Shown here piece by piece: positions 35,474-45,811 of a stretch of 64,000 bases of DNA. Origin of the DNA: Isoetes taiwanensis (taxonomy: Eukaryota; Streptophyta; Lycopodiopsida; Isoetales; Isoetaceae). The position numbers and the translations under genes are program-made. The stretch lies in NCBI GenBank assembly GCA_021234155.1, contig JAJEKV010000005.1, positions 25,433,584 through 25,497,583 on the forward strand, read 5' to 3'. Within the stretch, counting starts at the first letter, position 1, and each line of letters starts with the position of its first letter. Under the pieces are notes generated by a model. It made no database searches, was not told the origin of the DNA, and saw only the letters and a list, made by a program, of their open reading frames with translations.

Positions 35474-37385
35474 TGTTGCCCCCAAAGGGCAACATGCTAA
35501 TTGTGGTCTATGCATTCAAACTAGGTCAATTTACTTTAGAAGACTAGGTCAAAGTTTGGAAGACTCTTGGCATTTAACATTGATATGGAGGTCAAAGGAT
35601 GTTCCTTCTTCAGGTCAACAAGTGCTCGAGGTTCAAATTTACATGAGGTACTTTATTTGAGGTCAAAATGCTTAGTCAAAAAGTATGCTCTAGAAGATTC
35701 TGGGTTATGAAGTTTGGAAGACATTTTTTGAAGATTGGAAGTCAAAGAGTTTGGAAGACCCCATGGTGCTTGATTTTATCCCTTAGCCATTCTCATCCAA
35801 TCATTGTTCATATTCTATCTCTATCCATTGAGATTTTCTAGCCATTTCTTCCCACACCCATACCCTCCTTTTTGTTTACCCTTGCCTACCTTATTTTGCC
35901 TTACCCAAATTTTCCTTTCTCCATTACATCCACATTCCCCCATTGCCTCTATACTTTCTCACTTCATATGACATTTGTTTTTGCAAATTTCCCTAGCCTA
36001 GACCCTTTTGCAAGTCCTTACCATTATGCTATGCCACTTGTATACTTTATGGAATATTCTTGACCATTATGCCCAAGGACTTAGCATATTCCCAAAGAAA
36101 AATTAGGGTTGCCATTGCTAAAGTGATCCACCTCTTCAATTTTCTATAAGTGACCTTTTAAAACCATGGCCTAGCTTTGCAAAAAATAAAAAATACAAAT
36201 ATTCCATGGATATCTCGGAAAAAATACGAAATCGTATCGCTATTTCTGAGAAAATACAGCCAAGAACCCTAAATTTCTGCTTCCACCTCGAATCTACGGA
36301 TTTGGCACCGTAACCCTCGGAATCTACCTATTTTGACCTTCCCACTCTTTATGGACCGAATAAACCCATCAATCAAGGCTAAGATTAAGCAAACATTTGA
36401 AAACTAAGATAAAAACATGGGATTCGACAAAAGGATTTTCTTGAAGGCCCAGAAGCGTACAAACCTTACTGTGATCATTGCTGAGCATGACTGAAGGATT
36501 TTGGAAGTCTCTCGAGTACTCCCATCAAGTCACAAGAGATTTGGTTGGAAATTATCTATTGAAACTTTTATTGACTGAAGTTGATTTTGAAGTCTTGAAT
36601 TATTATTATCCAACATTATTATGATTGATTTACATTCCTATCAATGAAATTTGATGCCTATCTCAAGAAATTATCTACTGTTATGATCCTTTACAATTTT
36701 TCCTCTGTTCAAAATTTTATAGAAAATCCACTCAGTACTTTTGATTACCTTTGACCCATTTGCCATCAATCCTTGAAGCATCTGGAACCTATATGCCTTG
36801 AAAAATCCAAAAAATCCCACTCACAACTTGAGTTAGAAATTTTTGCACTCTGTTTTGACTATTCTTGACTGTATTTTGCCAAATCCAGTCCACAAAATTA
36901 CTTTTGCTTATCCGGATGATAATCGACCATTTGCCTAGATTCCTTATCACCATTAAAAGCACATTTGCTTTGGAGATTCTCAACAACTTCGTCGCAACTC
37001 CAAAATTCCAATCTCGATCATTTGTTTTTTTTGATTTTGACCGCTATTGACCAAATTTTGGTGCACTTTGAGCTCGAATAACTCACAAACTATATTTCGA
37101 CTTGGTCGGAAGCTTTACCATTGAGTACCTACATCTTTTCTCGACTAAGTCTACACAGTTGGTTGACTCAAAAAAATCGATTTGCATATCAATACCACAA
37201 CTGTTTTGACAAAGGTGTCAATTTAAAAATGGGAAGGTACAAAACTTCAAGTTTTTGGACTTATCATTGAAATTTGCTTGCATAGATTGATCACCTTAAG
37301 TGATCTGGAGGTTCTAACCCCAATTTGAGTGAAAGCTCAAGTTGGTTCCTTGTGGTTGATCCTTAAGCCAGGTTTAGGGTCAACA
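35474..37385 (+). repeat. 5' LTR of the Tat-like element
   Basis: 1,912 bp, from TGTTGCCC to GTCAACA. It opens with a perfect 8-bp-stem hairpin, TGTTGCCC, CCAAA, GGGCAACA (35474-35494). It matches 43738-45654 throughout; about thirty small differences are visible, mostly at CTG/CAG/CG-containing sites and homopolymers. Open frames inside (for example 35872-36063) are LTR sequence and appear again in the 3' LTR. Confidence 0.95.
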
Positions 37386-37388
37386 TTT

Positions 37389-37405
37389 TGGAGGTTCTAC
37401 CGAGA
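37389..37405 (+). other. Primer-binding site, tRNA-Gln type
   Basis: TGGAGGTTCTACCGAGA lies 3 nt after the 5' LTR. It matches the complement of the 3' end of plant tRNA-Gln(UUG) with two mismatches as I recall it, and matches the site at 23160 with one. Confidence 0.7.
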
Positions 37406-37429
37406 TATCTACACGGATTTTTCGAACTC

Positions 37430-38630
37430 ATGGCTCCAAAACAAAAGTTTCCAGCAGAGCAGGGAACCAATGGAAGATCGGGGAGACTTGAGAACCCTTT
37501 AGAGATAGACCTCTTCCCCTAATTTTGCAAGTGGATTACTTCAAAGCTTGCCTTATCGGTTTGAGTTGAATATGCCTATCCCATTGCCTACTTTTGATTC
37601 CAAAGCATGAGTGCTAATACCTTTCTAAAAGCCTTTGAAGACTATTACGGGGATTTTGGCTTCAAAAAGGATGCAAGCTATCACAATTCGAAAAGTGTTT
37701 TAAAGAGGAAAGTGAAGGCTGGTGCTTGGGCCGACTTATGAGAAGCTTATGGGAACCACTTCTTGGGATGATCTTGTCACCAAGTTTTTGGACAGGTTTG
37801 GAAAAGTGTCTTTGCCCTAAAGACCTTGTTAATGAGTTGCAAAATTTCTCTATTTATGCGGTGAAAGTGTGAGCCAAAAAGATAAGGAGAGATTTAGTAC
37901 CTTCATGACTAGATGCCAAAAAGTTCAAGTCACTTGTTCCCACACTCTTTTTGGTATCCTCCTTCATTAAAGGCTTATCTTCCGACCGTGAAATTCACGA
38001 AGAAGCTTATCAAGATTCAAGCTGCGAGAAGGTTTTGATTCCATCTACAAAGTTTTGCCAAGACCAATTGAATTGACCAAAATGTTTTCTATTCTACCGA
38101 AAAAAACACCATAGCTTTCATCATGATCCTTTTTACCCCCGATGCCACCGATGGTCATTTTGAATCTCACCATTCTCGTCCCTATTTATGCTTTGTGCAT
38201 AAAGAAAAGAAAAAAGAAGAAGCTGATTCTCGGATTTTAGAAGTCAAGGCGGACTGACAAAGGTGATGAGGCTTTAGCGGTGACCAAACAACTTGTGGAG
38301 CTCAAGGCAAGCGGGGCGGTAGAACTTACCCTCGAATGTATTCATTGCAATAGAACTTCACATCCAAATGACATTTGTTATTGGCAAATATGTCCTAAAT
38401 GTAAAAAGAAAGGTCACTTTGGTAGAGAATGTCCAACCGTGCTTTTTGCAATGAAATTGGCCATCTTGACCTCGGATGCCTTTGTTAAAAGAATATTTTG
38501 CCAAGCAAGAGAGGGAAAAGAAGTCCGAGGCAACTCCCATGTAAGATTTGCAGAGCCTACTAGCTCTATAAGGTTTGTACAAGCCACGAGATGCCAAAGA
38601 CTGAAGAAGTGATGGTGGTACAAACCCCAA
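37430..38630 (+). pseudogene. gag of the Tat-like element, two zinc knuckles
   Basis: An ATG at 37430 opens MAPKQKFPAEQGTNGRSGRL, 25 nt after the primer site. The capsid-like part is broken by stops and shifts (AFEDYYGDFGFKKDASYH and KVKAGAWADL are visible). The 110-codon frame at 38280-38612 encodes CIHCNRTSHPNDIC and CPKCKKKGHFGREC, two C-x2-C-x4-H-x4-C nucleocapsid knuckles about 10 residues apart. The protein packages element RNA in virus-like particles in the cytoplasm. As written the gene cannot make a full product. Confidence 0.85.
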
Positions 38631-38945
38631 GTATGGGAGATTCCCATAAACCTCTTGAGCCTACCAAGTTTGTTCGAGCATTTTAGGAGATCGACCTTTG
38701 CCACCACCACTATAGAGGCCCCTCCTCAAGAAATAGCTCCACCTCCCCAACAAAAATATGGTAAGAAAGATCATGACCTTGATGAGTTGGATGTTTTACT
38801 AAAAATTCTAAAGTAAGTGTGGACTTATTTACATTGTTAAAAATTGCACCTGGTTATAGGAAAAAGTTACTACAACAAACTACTTTTAGTGAAGCAAAGA
38901 GGCTTGTGTAGATGTTGCTAATGCCACTAATCTTATTCGCCCAAA

Positions 38946-39330
38946 ATGAAGAGGATCCGGTGCCTTTATGTGCTCGGCAACTCTAGGAGGTTATTCTTTT
39001 TTTCCAATGTGTTGTTAGATGGAGGCTCACCTTTGAATATCATGCCATATCATGTTATGAAAAAATGTGGACTCGAGATAGATAAAAGGTCATCTGTCTT
39101 GTTAAAATCTTTTTCTAATGCTAAGATAGCACCGGTTGGAATTGTGACCAAGGTCCCCTGTTAACACTTGAAGGTATTGTTGTAGTCGCCAATTTTGTTG
39201 TTGTTGCTTTTGAAGATCTAGGAGAAGATACGGACATATATGATCTCTTGCTGGGAAGGAGGTGGATGGCTACAGTTGATGCTAGGCCAATCTGGTCTGA
39301 AGGGAGATGCACCATTTCAAATGGCACTCA
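38946..39330 (+). pseudogene. Aspartic protease of the Tat-like element
   Basis: The frame at 38946-39164 reads VLLDGGSPLNIMPYHVMKKC, the retropepsin active-site region (DGGS in place of the usual D-S/T-G). KIAPVGIVTKVPC follows. After a frame change, YDLLLGRRWMATVDA (39240-39290) is the C-terminal LLGR block of gypsy proteases. It would cleave the Gag-Pol precursor. DGGS is common in Tat proteases, so the residue change alone need not mean inactivity; the frameshift does. Confidence 0.8.
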
Positions 39331-39499
39331 AGTGGCCACAATCTACAATCAAGACGGTTCTTATGGCTGTAATGACGAGGTACATTTTATCAAAGAAATG
39401 CTTATAGAAGAACCACTAGGATCATATAGTCTAGCAACTCCTAGCACCAGGAAAATTGAGTTGATCCCTTTAATTAGAGAGTGTGCACTACCCTCTGAA

Positions 39500-39900
39500 G
39501 ATGGCAGAAGAGGTTGTTTATGGTTTGATGGAGGAATATCAAAGAAATTGAATGTAGCTTCATCTGCTATATTAAAAGATCTTGCCAATAAACTTTTGGC
39601 CAAGGTAGGAAGAATTTTTCCCCAAAATAACTTCTAATGCAGCAGAATACAAGGCTTTGATTGCAGGTCTCCAAGAAGCTAGAGCTATGGATATTTCAAT
39701 TATACATATCTATGGGGATTCACAATTAGTTTGCAGACAGGTAAATGGTGAATATCAAGCCAAGAATGCTGATATGGAGCTCGGAGAAACCGTGGGTAAT
39801 GGGAATGCTTGCTCATTTTACCTCTTGGGAAATTACTCATATCCCAAGGGAGGCGAGGTGGGAAGTTGATGCTTTGTCTTGAGAGATACTCGATGACTTA
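39500..39900 (+). pseudogene. Extra RNase H domain (archaeal-type-like) placed before RT
   Basis: CLWFDGGISKKLN (from 39513) carries the first catalytic aspartate; TSNAAEYKALIAGLQEA (39630-39680) the glutamate; IIHIYGDSQLVCRQVNGEYQ (39700-39760) the second aspartate; and RWEVDALS (39858-39881) the last. This D-E-D-D set with AEYKAL and GDSQLV-QVNGEY is the pattern of the additional RNase H of plant Tat elements. It degrades the RNA strand of RNA-DNA hybrids. One frame change near 39615 and another near 39800 break it. The position between protease and RT is the notable point. Confidence 0.85.
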
Positions 39901-40021
39901 TTTATCCGAGGGAGCTATACCGGAGGAAGATTTCATGAGGATGAGGCTAAGGAGCTCTGTCCCATCCTAGTTATAAATGCATCCCAGGAAAAGGCAATCA
40001 ATGAAGTTATAATCAACAAGC

Positions 40022-41100
40022 ATGGCCAGGAAAGAACTCTGTTTGTGGGAGATCTTTTTGACACACAAAATAAGGAAGAGATCAATAAATTCTTTGAAGA
40101 GAGAAGTGATGTGTTTGCTTGGGATTATTCCGAGCTTATTGGTATCAAAGAGGAGGTATGTCAATTTGAAATTAAAATTAAGGAGGGTCAAAGCTTTGTT
40201 TTCGAAGTTAAGAAGAATAAATGCTTCACTTTTAGATCTAATCAAAGATGAATTGCATAAGATGTTGGATCACGGTGTCATTGTAGAGATCATCAACCCT
40301 GAATGGGTATCCTGCATTGTTCCAGTGGAAAAAAAGAATGGAACTTTGAGAATTTGCATAGATTATCGAGATTTGAACAAAGCCACTATAAAAGATTGTT
40401 ATCCCTTGCCTTTTTTGGAAGAAATCCTATATCTTTTTGTTCGGGAAAAAGACATGTACTCATTTTTGGATGGTTTTTCGGGGTTTAACCAGATTAGTAT
40501 CAAAGAGGAAGACCAGCCAAAGACTTCATTTATCACTCCACAGGGGTACTTATGCTATGAAAAGAATGCCATTTGGCCTAATGAATGCTCCAGCTACCTT
40601 CCAAAGAGCAATGGATGTCATTTTCAAAACCATGGCTTCTTTGAATTTAGAGTGTATCTGGATGACCTTTGCTTGGGTTCTCATGCTAATAATCATGTGG
40701 AATTGCTTGCAAAAATCTGTTCTCTATCTATGGGACTTGAGGAGTCAATCTAAATCCAAAAAATGCATCTTTTGCATCCAAAGGACAACTCTTGGGACAT
40801 GAAGTATCCAGCCAAGGTATTCAAGTTGCTCAAGATAAAGTTGAAGCTCTCAAAAACTGGGTACCTCCCAAGAATTTGAAGCGGGTTAAGAGTTTCATTG
40901 GTATGACAAGTTTCCTTAGGATGTATATCCCAAATTTTGCTCATATCTTAAGTCCTATCTCTAAGTTGACCGGGATAGGGAAGTTTTCTAAATCTGAAAA
41001 GCAAGCACATACCTATCACATGGACCCCGAGTGCCAAGAAGCTTTTGACTTTCTTATTTTATCCATATGTGAAGCTACTCTTTTAAAAAACCAGATTTGA
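40022..41100 (+). pseudogene. Reverse transcriptase of the Tat-like element
   Basis: The lead-in FEERSDVFAWDYSELIGI (40096-40150) precedes RT. Then INPEWVSCIVPVEKKNGTLR and ICIDYRDLNKATIKDCYPLP form the fingers; FLDGFSGFNQISI is motif A with its aspartate; PFGLMNAPATFQRAMD, in the overlapping 40437-40802 frame, is motif B; VYLDDL is motif C (YLDD). The 40792-41100 frame continues with LGHEVSSQGI-type sequence, KSFIGMTSFLRMYIPNFA and the thumb. All palm motifs survive, but three frames are needed, so the enzyme is not encoded in one piece here. Confidence 0.93.
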
Positions 41101-41460
41101 GCACGCCATTTGAGGTTTATATCATTTGTTACTAAAAGGCTATAGGTTTAGCCATTTTGCGGGATAAGCACACCATAGTTTTTGCAAGCAAGCAATGAAT
41201 GCGCTCTTGAAGAAAGATATACTAGAATAGAAAAAAGTCTTTGCTTTGCTCTCATGTTCCTCATCAATAGGCGGGGGGCATCTACTTACGAAAAGCCAAG
41301 TTCAAGTTCATATGAAGCAAAATCCAATGGGATTGCTATTTGGTAAAAGCAACTAATAAACCAAAGATCGAGAGGTGGGCTTGTAAGTTGCAAAGTTATG
41401 ATATTTTACGTAAAAGAGTTGCACTTGACCGCGAAATCCTAGCCTCTACTTGCCTTATAT
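41060..41460 (+). pseudogene. Vestigial gypsy-type RNase H
   Basis: After the RT connection, TPFEVYII then ILRDKHTIVFASKQ (about 41100-41190) corresponds to the start of a canonical gypsy RNase H (FE-YCDAS, then PIAYASR-like). Later RWACKLQSYDI (about 41371-41403) matches the usual WLLRLQEYDF-like block at its end. Catalytic positions are degraded and stops are frequent. Its presence shows that the RNase H upstream of RT is an additional domain and not a moved one. Confidence 0.65.
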
Positions 41461-41739
41461 ATTTTTTTTGATCATGAGGATGAAACGAATATTACCGACA
41501 CTTCAGTTTTGCGTTAGCACATTTGGAAGTAACTTTCGGGGAGGTCAAGCCAAAGGAGGATGGCGGACAACCTATTAGGGATTTTTGCAATATGGATTCA
41601 CTTCTCCAAACCTCACTCCAAGTCGAGAAAAGAAGACTTAAAGACAAGTCGCAGACAATTCAAGCTAATAGAAAATATCCTATGCAAAGTCAACAGGGGA
41701 TGGAATCTTTGCCGGGGTGTGTAAGTGAAGAAGAATGCC

Positions 41740-42883
41740 TTGATAATTAAAGAGATGCACAAAGGAATGCAGTGGGGACATTTTCTTTGGGGATACCACT
41801 TGCAAAAAATTCTCGTCCGGATATTATTGGCCCTCTTGTTTTTAGAGTTTGCTATGAGGTTATAAAAACTTGCCATCAATGTCAAATTTTTAGTAAAAGA
41901 ATTTTATTGCCGGTTTGCTTGAATCCTATCATATCTCGGGGACCATTTCAAATCGGGGGCTAGATTATATTGGTCCTATTAATCCTTCCTCTGCTGAGGT
42001 CAACATCAACATATTATTGTGGCTCAGATTATTTCACTAAATGGGCGAGGCTATACCTTTGAGACAAGCTAATGCCCTCACAAGCTACAAGGTTTTTACA
42101 TGAATTTATTTGCTCGAGGTTTGGTATTCCCTTCCAGATACATTCTGATAGAGGTACCCCCTTTGTTAATGAAGTCATTGCTAATTTGTTGAGCATTTTG
42201 AAGGTCAAGCACACCAAAAGTTCTTCATATTATCCTCAGGGTAATGGACAAGCTGAAGCTACTAACAAAGTATTGAAAAATATCTTGCAGAAAACAGTGG
42301 AGATCAACAAAAAGGATTGGCATATCAAAATAGTGGACGCCCTTTGGGCTTATAGGGTCACTATCAAAACAGCTACAAATCACACACCTTTCAATTTGGT
42401 TTATGGCATAGAGGCGGTTCTACGGTGGAACTTCGAATTACCTTCTTTGAGATTAGCTCACAAATTGTGTTTACCTTTTGAACATGCTCTCTGGGAAAGA
42501 GCGGATGCCTGCTACATTTGGATGAGTCTGAGAATGGGCGAGAACACAAACTTGTTGAAAAAGGCTAAAGATCTGGCTGCATTCAAAGCTGCACAAAATA
42601 CAAGGCACTTTTAAAAAGGGGAGCTTGTTCTCAAATGGAACAAGTCAAAGGAGGATTCGGTGGCAAATTTGACAACATTTGGGAAGGGCCCTTTGTAGTG
42701 TTGGATCCTGCGGTACTAATTCTTATTGGTTCAGGGAAGTTGCTTGGGGATGCCATTGCCAAATCCTATCAACATCTTGCACGAAAGGTATTGGGACCCG
42801 ACATGCTTGCTTGTCCCTCTTCTTTTATTAAAGGTTTAGAGATTTATAGTAGGTTTAAAGTAGTTAAATCAGTTGATTTTTAA
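41740..42883 (+). pseudogene. Integrase of the Tat-like element
   Basis: The zinc-binding HHCC module is visible as EMHKGMQWGHF and, in another frame, CHQCQIF (41750-41885). The catalytic core has LDYIGPINPS (first aspartate, about 41962), GIPFQIHSDRGTPFVNEVIA (second aspartate, about 42145) and SSYYPQGNGQAEATNKVLKN (glutamate, about 42265), then DALWAYRVTIKTATNHTPFN. The frame at 42635-42883 (GKFDNIWEGPFVVL) is the C-terminal GPF/Y module. The protein inserts element DNA with a 5-bp staggered cut, consistent with the GTCCC duplication. Confidence 0.92.
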
Positions 42884-43737
42884 GCACATTATTTGATGTA
42901 GATAGAAACAGTTTGACTTTGAGCACATTACTCTAATAGAATTTGGTTCATGTTCCTAGGTTGATCGATCGGGTAATAATAGTGCAAATGATCTCAAGAA
43001 CGGGGTTGATACTAATAATTACCAAGTGTCATATCACGCAGGAGCATCCTTCCTCCATCTTTATTCACCTGTCCTAAGCATTCCTACCATCCATCCGACC
43101 TCTTATTCTTGTTTTCCATACCTTAACAAGCACTCTGCAAAATCACCTTCACCATCATAGCGAGTTGCAAGGGTTTGAGACTAATTGGTTTATGTGTTTC
43201 CATGACAGGTGCACTCTTCTTCCATATTTTTCATCTGTCTTAAGTAGTCCTACCTCCCATTTGAACTCCTTATTCTTATTCTCATTCCCTAAAGAAGAAA
43301 AAGCACTCTGCAATTCATCTTTACCATCCATCCAGAGTTGCACTTGTTGAAGATTAGGAGGAAGACATATTTTCTTGTTTTGGCGAAGTTTCAAACACTT
43401 GCACACTCACTCCATTTCCATTTTACCACCACCTCACCATATACACACTCATTTTCTTTTCACTACTTATTCCATTCACAATCATTCCACCACCCTTCTT
43501 ATGCCTTTTTATCCATATTATTCCCTCACCACATCCATACTTCCATACTCACACTCACTTCCACCTTTTTTCTATCTATATTATTTCATCACCACATTCA
43601 TACTCACTTCACCTCCACTTACATCTCACACTCTCATATCTCCACTTGGATACATTGGCACAAAGTTGAAGACCCCCTAGTTATCCATTTCGACATCACA
43701 TGGTGGGGGACCAGACCTTTTTCTTGTTTTGGCGAGA
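42884..43737 (+). other. 3' internal non-coding region with pyrimidine-rich tract
   Basis: After the integrase there is about 0.85 kb without a recognisable gene. 43380-43640 is strongly C/T-biased (repeated TCACCACC, CCACTTA, CATTC words) and gives a long His/Ser/Phe-rich frame (43338-43811) that is likely compositional. GGTGGGGGACCAG at 43702-43714 is the best purine-tract candidate but lies 23 nt before the LTR. Confidence 0.6.
43702..43714 (+). other. Purine block GGTGGGGGACCAG near the 3' LTR
   Basis: It is the probable plus-strand primer region. Unusually it does not touch the LTR; a short GGCGAGA does. The same GGGGACCAG word at almost the same distance occurs before the 3' LTR of the non-autonomous element (24879-24887). 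Confidence 0.55.
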
Positions 43738-45654
43738 TGTTGCCCCCAAAGGGCAACATGCTAATTGTGGTCTATGCATTCAAACTAGGTCAATTTACTT
43801 TAGAAGACTAGGTCAAAGTTTGGAAGACTCTTGGCATTTAACATTGATATGGAGGTCAAAGGATGTTCCTTCTTCAGTCAACAAGTGCTTTCGAGGTTCA
43901 AATTTACATGAGGTACTTTATTTGAGGTCAAAATGCTTAGTCAAAAGTATGCTCTAGAAGATTACGGGTTATGAAGTTTGGAAGACATTTTTTTGAAGAT
44001 TGGAAGTCAAAGAGTTTGGAAGACCCCATGGTGCTTGATTTTATCCCTTAGCCATTCTCATCCAATCATTGTTCATATTCTATCTCTATCCATTGAGATT
44101 TTCTAGCCATTTCTTCCCACACCCATACCCTCCTTTTTTGTTTACCCTTGCCTACCTTATTTTGCCTTACCCAAATTTCCCTTTCTCCATTACATCCACA
44201 TTCCCCCATTGCCTCTATACTTTCTCACTTCATATGACATTTGTTTTTGCAAATTTCCCTAGCCTAGACCCTTTTGCAAGTCCTTACCATTATGCCATGC
44301 CACTTGTATACTTTATGGAATATTCTTGACCATTATGCCCAAGGACTTAGCATATTCCCAAAAAGAAAAATTAGGGTTGCCATTGCTAAAGTGATCCACC
44401 TCTTCAATTTTCTATAAGTGACCTTTTAAAACCATGGCCTAGCTTTGCAAAAATAAAAAATCAAACATATTCCATGGATATCACGGGGAAAAATCTGAAA
44501 ATCGTATCGCGCTATTTAGAAAAAATCTGACCAAGAACCCTAAATTTACTGCTTCCACCTCGAATCTCGCGGTTGGCACCGAACCCTCGGAATCTACCTA
44601 TTTTGACCTTCCCACTCTTTATGGACCCGAATAAACCCATCAATCAAGGCTAAGATTAAGCAAACATTTGAAAACTAAGATAAAAACATGGGATTCGACA
44701 AAAGGATTTTCTTGAAGGCCCGTAAGCGTACAAACCTTCTTGTGATCATTCTTTGAGCATGGTGGGAAGGATTTTGGAAGTCTCGAGTACTCCCCGATCA
44801 AGTCACAAGAGATTTGGTTGGAAATTATCTATTGAAACTTTTATTGACACGAAGTTGATTTTGAAGTCTTGAATTATTATTATCCAACATTATTATGATT
44901 GATTTACATTCCTATCAATGAAATTTGATGCCTATCTGAAGAAATTATCTACTGTTATGATCCTTTACAATTTTTCCTCTGTTCAAAATTTTATAGAAAA
45001 TCCACGAGTACTTTTGATTACCTTTGACCCATTTGCCATCAATCCTTGAAGCATCACGGAACCTATATGCCTTGAAAAATCCAAAAAATCCCACTCACAA
45101 CTTGAGTTAGAAATTTTTGCACTCTGTTTTGACTATTCTTGGTGTATTTTGCCAAATCCGGTCCAAAAATTACTTTTGCTTATCCGGATGATAATCGACC
45201 ATTTGCCTAGATTCCTTATCACCATTAAAGCACATTTGCTTTGGAGATTCTCAACAACTCGTCGGCAACTCCAAAATTCCAATCTCGATCCTTTGTTTTT
45301 TGATTTTTGGTTGCTATTGACCAAATTTTGATTGCACTTTGAGCTCGAATAACTCACAAACTATATTTACGACTTGGTGGAAGCTTTACCATTGAGTACC
45401 TACATCTTTTTAGACTAAGTCTACGATTGGTTGACTCAAAAATCGATTTGCATATCAATACCACAACTGTTTTGACAAAGGTGTCAATTTCTGGAAATGG
45501 GAAAGGTACAAAACTTCAAGTTTTTGGACTTATCATTGAAATTTGCTTGCATAGATTGATCACCTTAAGTGATCTGGAGGTTCTAACCCCAATTTGAGTG
45601 AAAGCTCAAGTTGGTTCCTTGTGGTTGATCCTTAAGCCAGGTTTAGGGTCAACA
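43738..45654 (+). repeat. 3' LTR of the Tat-like element
   Basis: 1,917 bp from TGTTGCCC to GTCAACA, with the same opening hairpin (43738-43758). It is followed at once by the right target duplication GTCCC (45655-45659). Confidence 0.95.
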
Positions 45655-45811
45655 GTCCCTTGGAAGTTGCCTTAGTCTTTAGATCCGGTTGGGTGGAAAC
45701 TGGATGCTCCACATACTGTTGGGAAATATTGTACTTTGCTCATGTGTTGAGCTGTTATACAAATTCTAAGATAATTTCTAATCTTTAATCCTTGCTTGTG
45801 CTGCCGAGGTC
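45655..45811. other. Right target duplication and short host flank
   Basis: GTCCC (45655-45659) completes the Tat-like insertion. The next 150 bp show no gene and lead to the LTR at 45812. On the minus strand they are open but have no recognisable motif. Confidence 0.6.

Larger units (their letters stand above)
35474..45654 (+). mobile_element. Complete Tat-like Ty3/gypsy retrotransposon, 10.2 kb
   Basis: It has a target duplication, 1.9-kb LTRs, a tRNA-Gln primer site, gag with two CCHC knuckles, protease, an extra RNase H, RT, a decayed gypsy RNase H and integrase. The extra RNase H and the RT-leading sequence VFAWDYSELIG point to the Tat lineage. In Tat elements I know, the extra RNase H lies after RT-RNase H; here it is before RT. 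The LTRs are close to each other in sequence and the target duplication is perfect, suggesting a fairly recent insertion, yet the coding region is split by many frameshifts. Confidence 0.95.

Noticed and set aside
35872-36063. Small frame MFTLAYLILPYPNF, repeated near 44155
   Set aside because: Same sequence in both LTRs, so it is LTR DNA rather than two related genes.
43338-43811. 157-codon His/Ser/Phe-rich frame
   Set aside because: Composition follows a pyrimidine-rich tract in the 3' internal region of the Tat-like element and the frame runs into the LTR.
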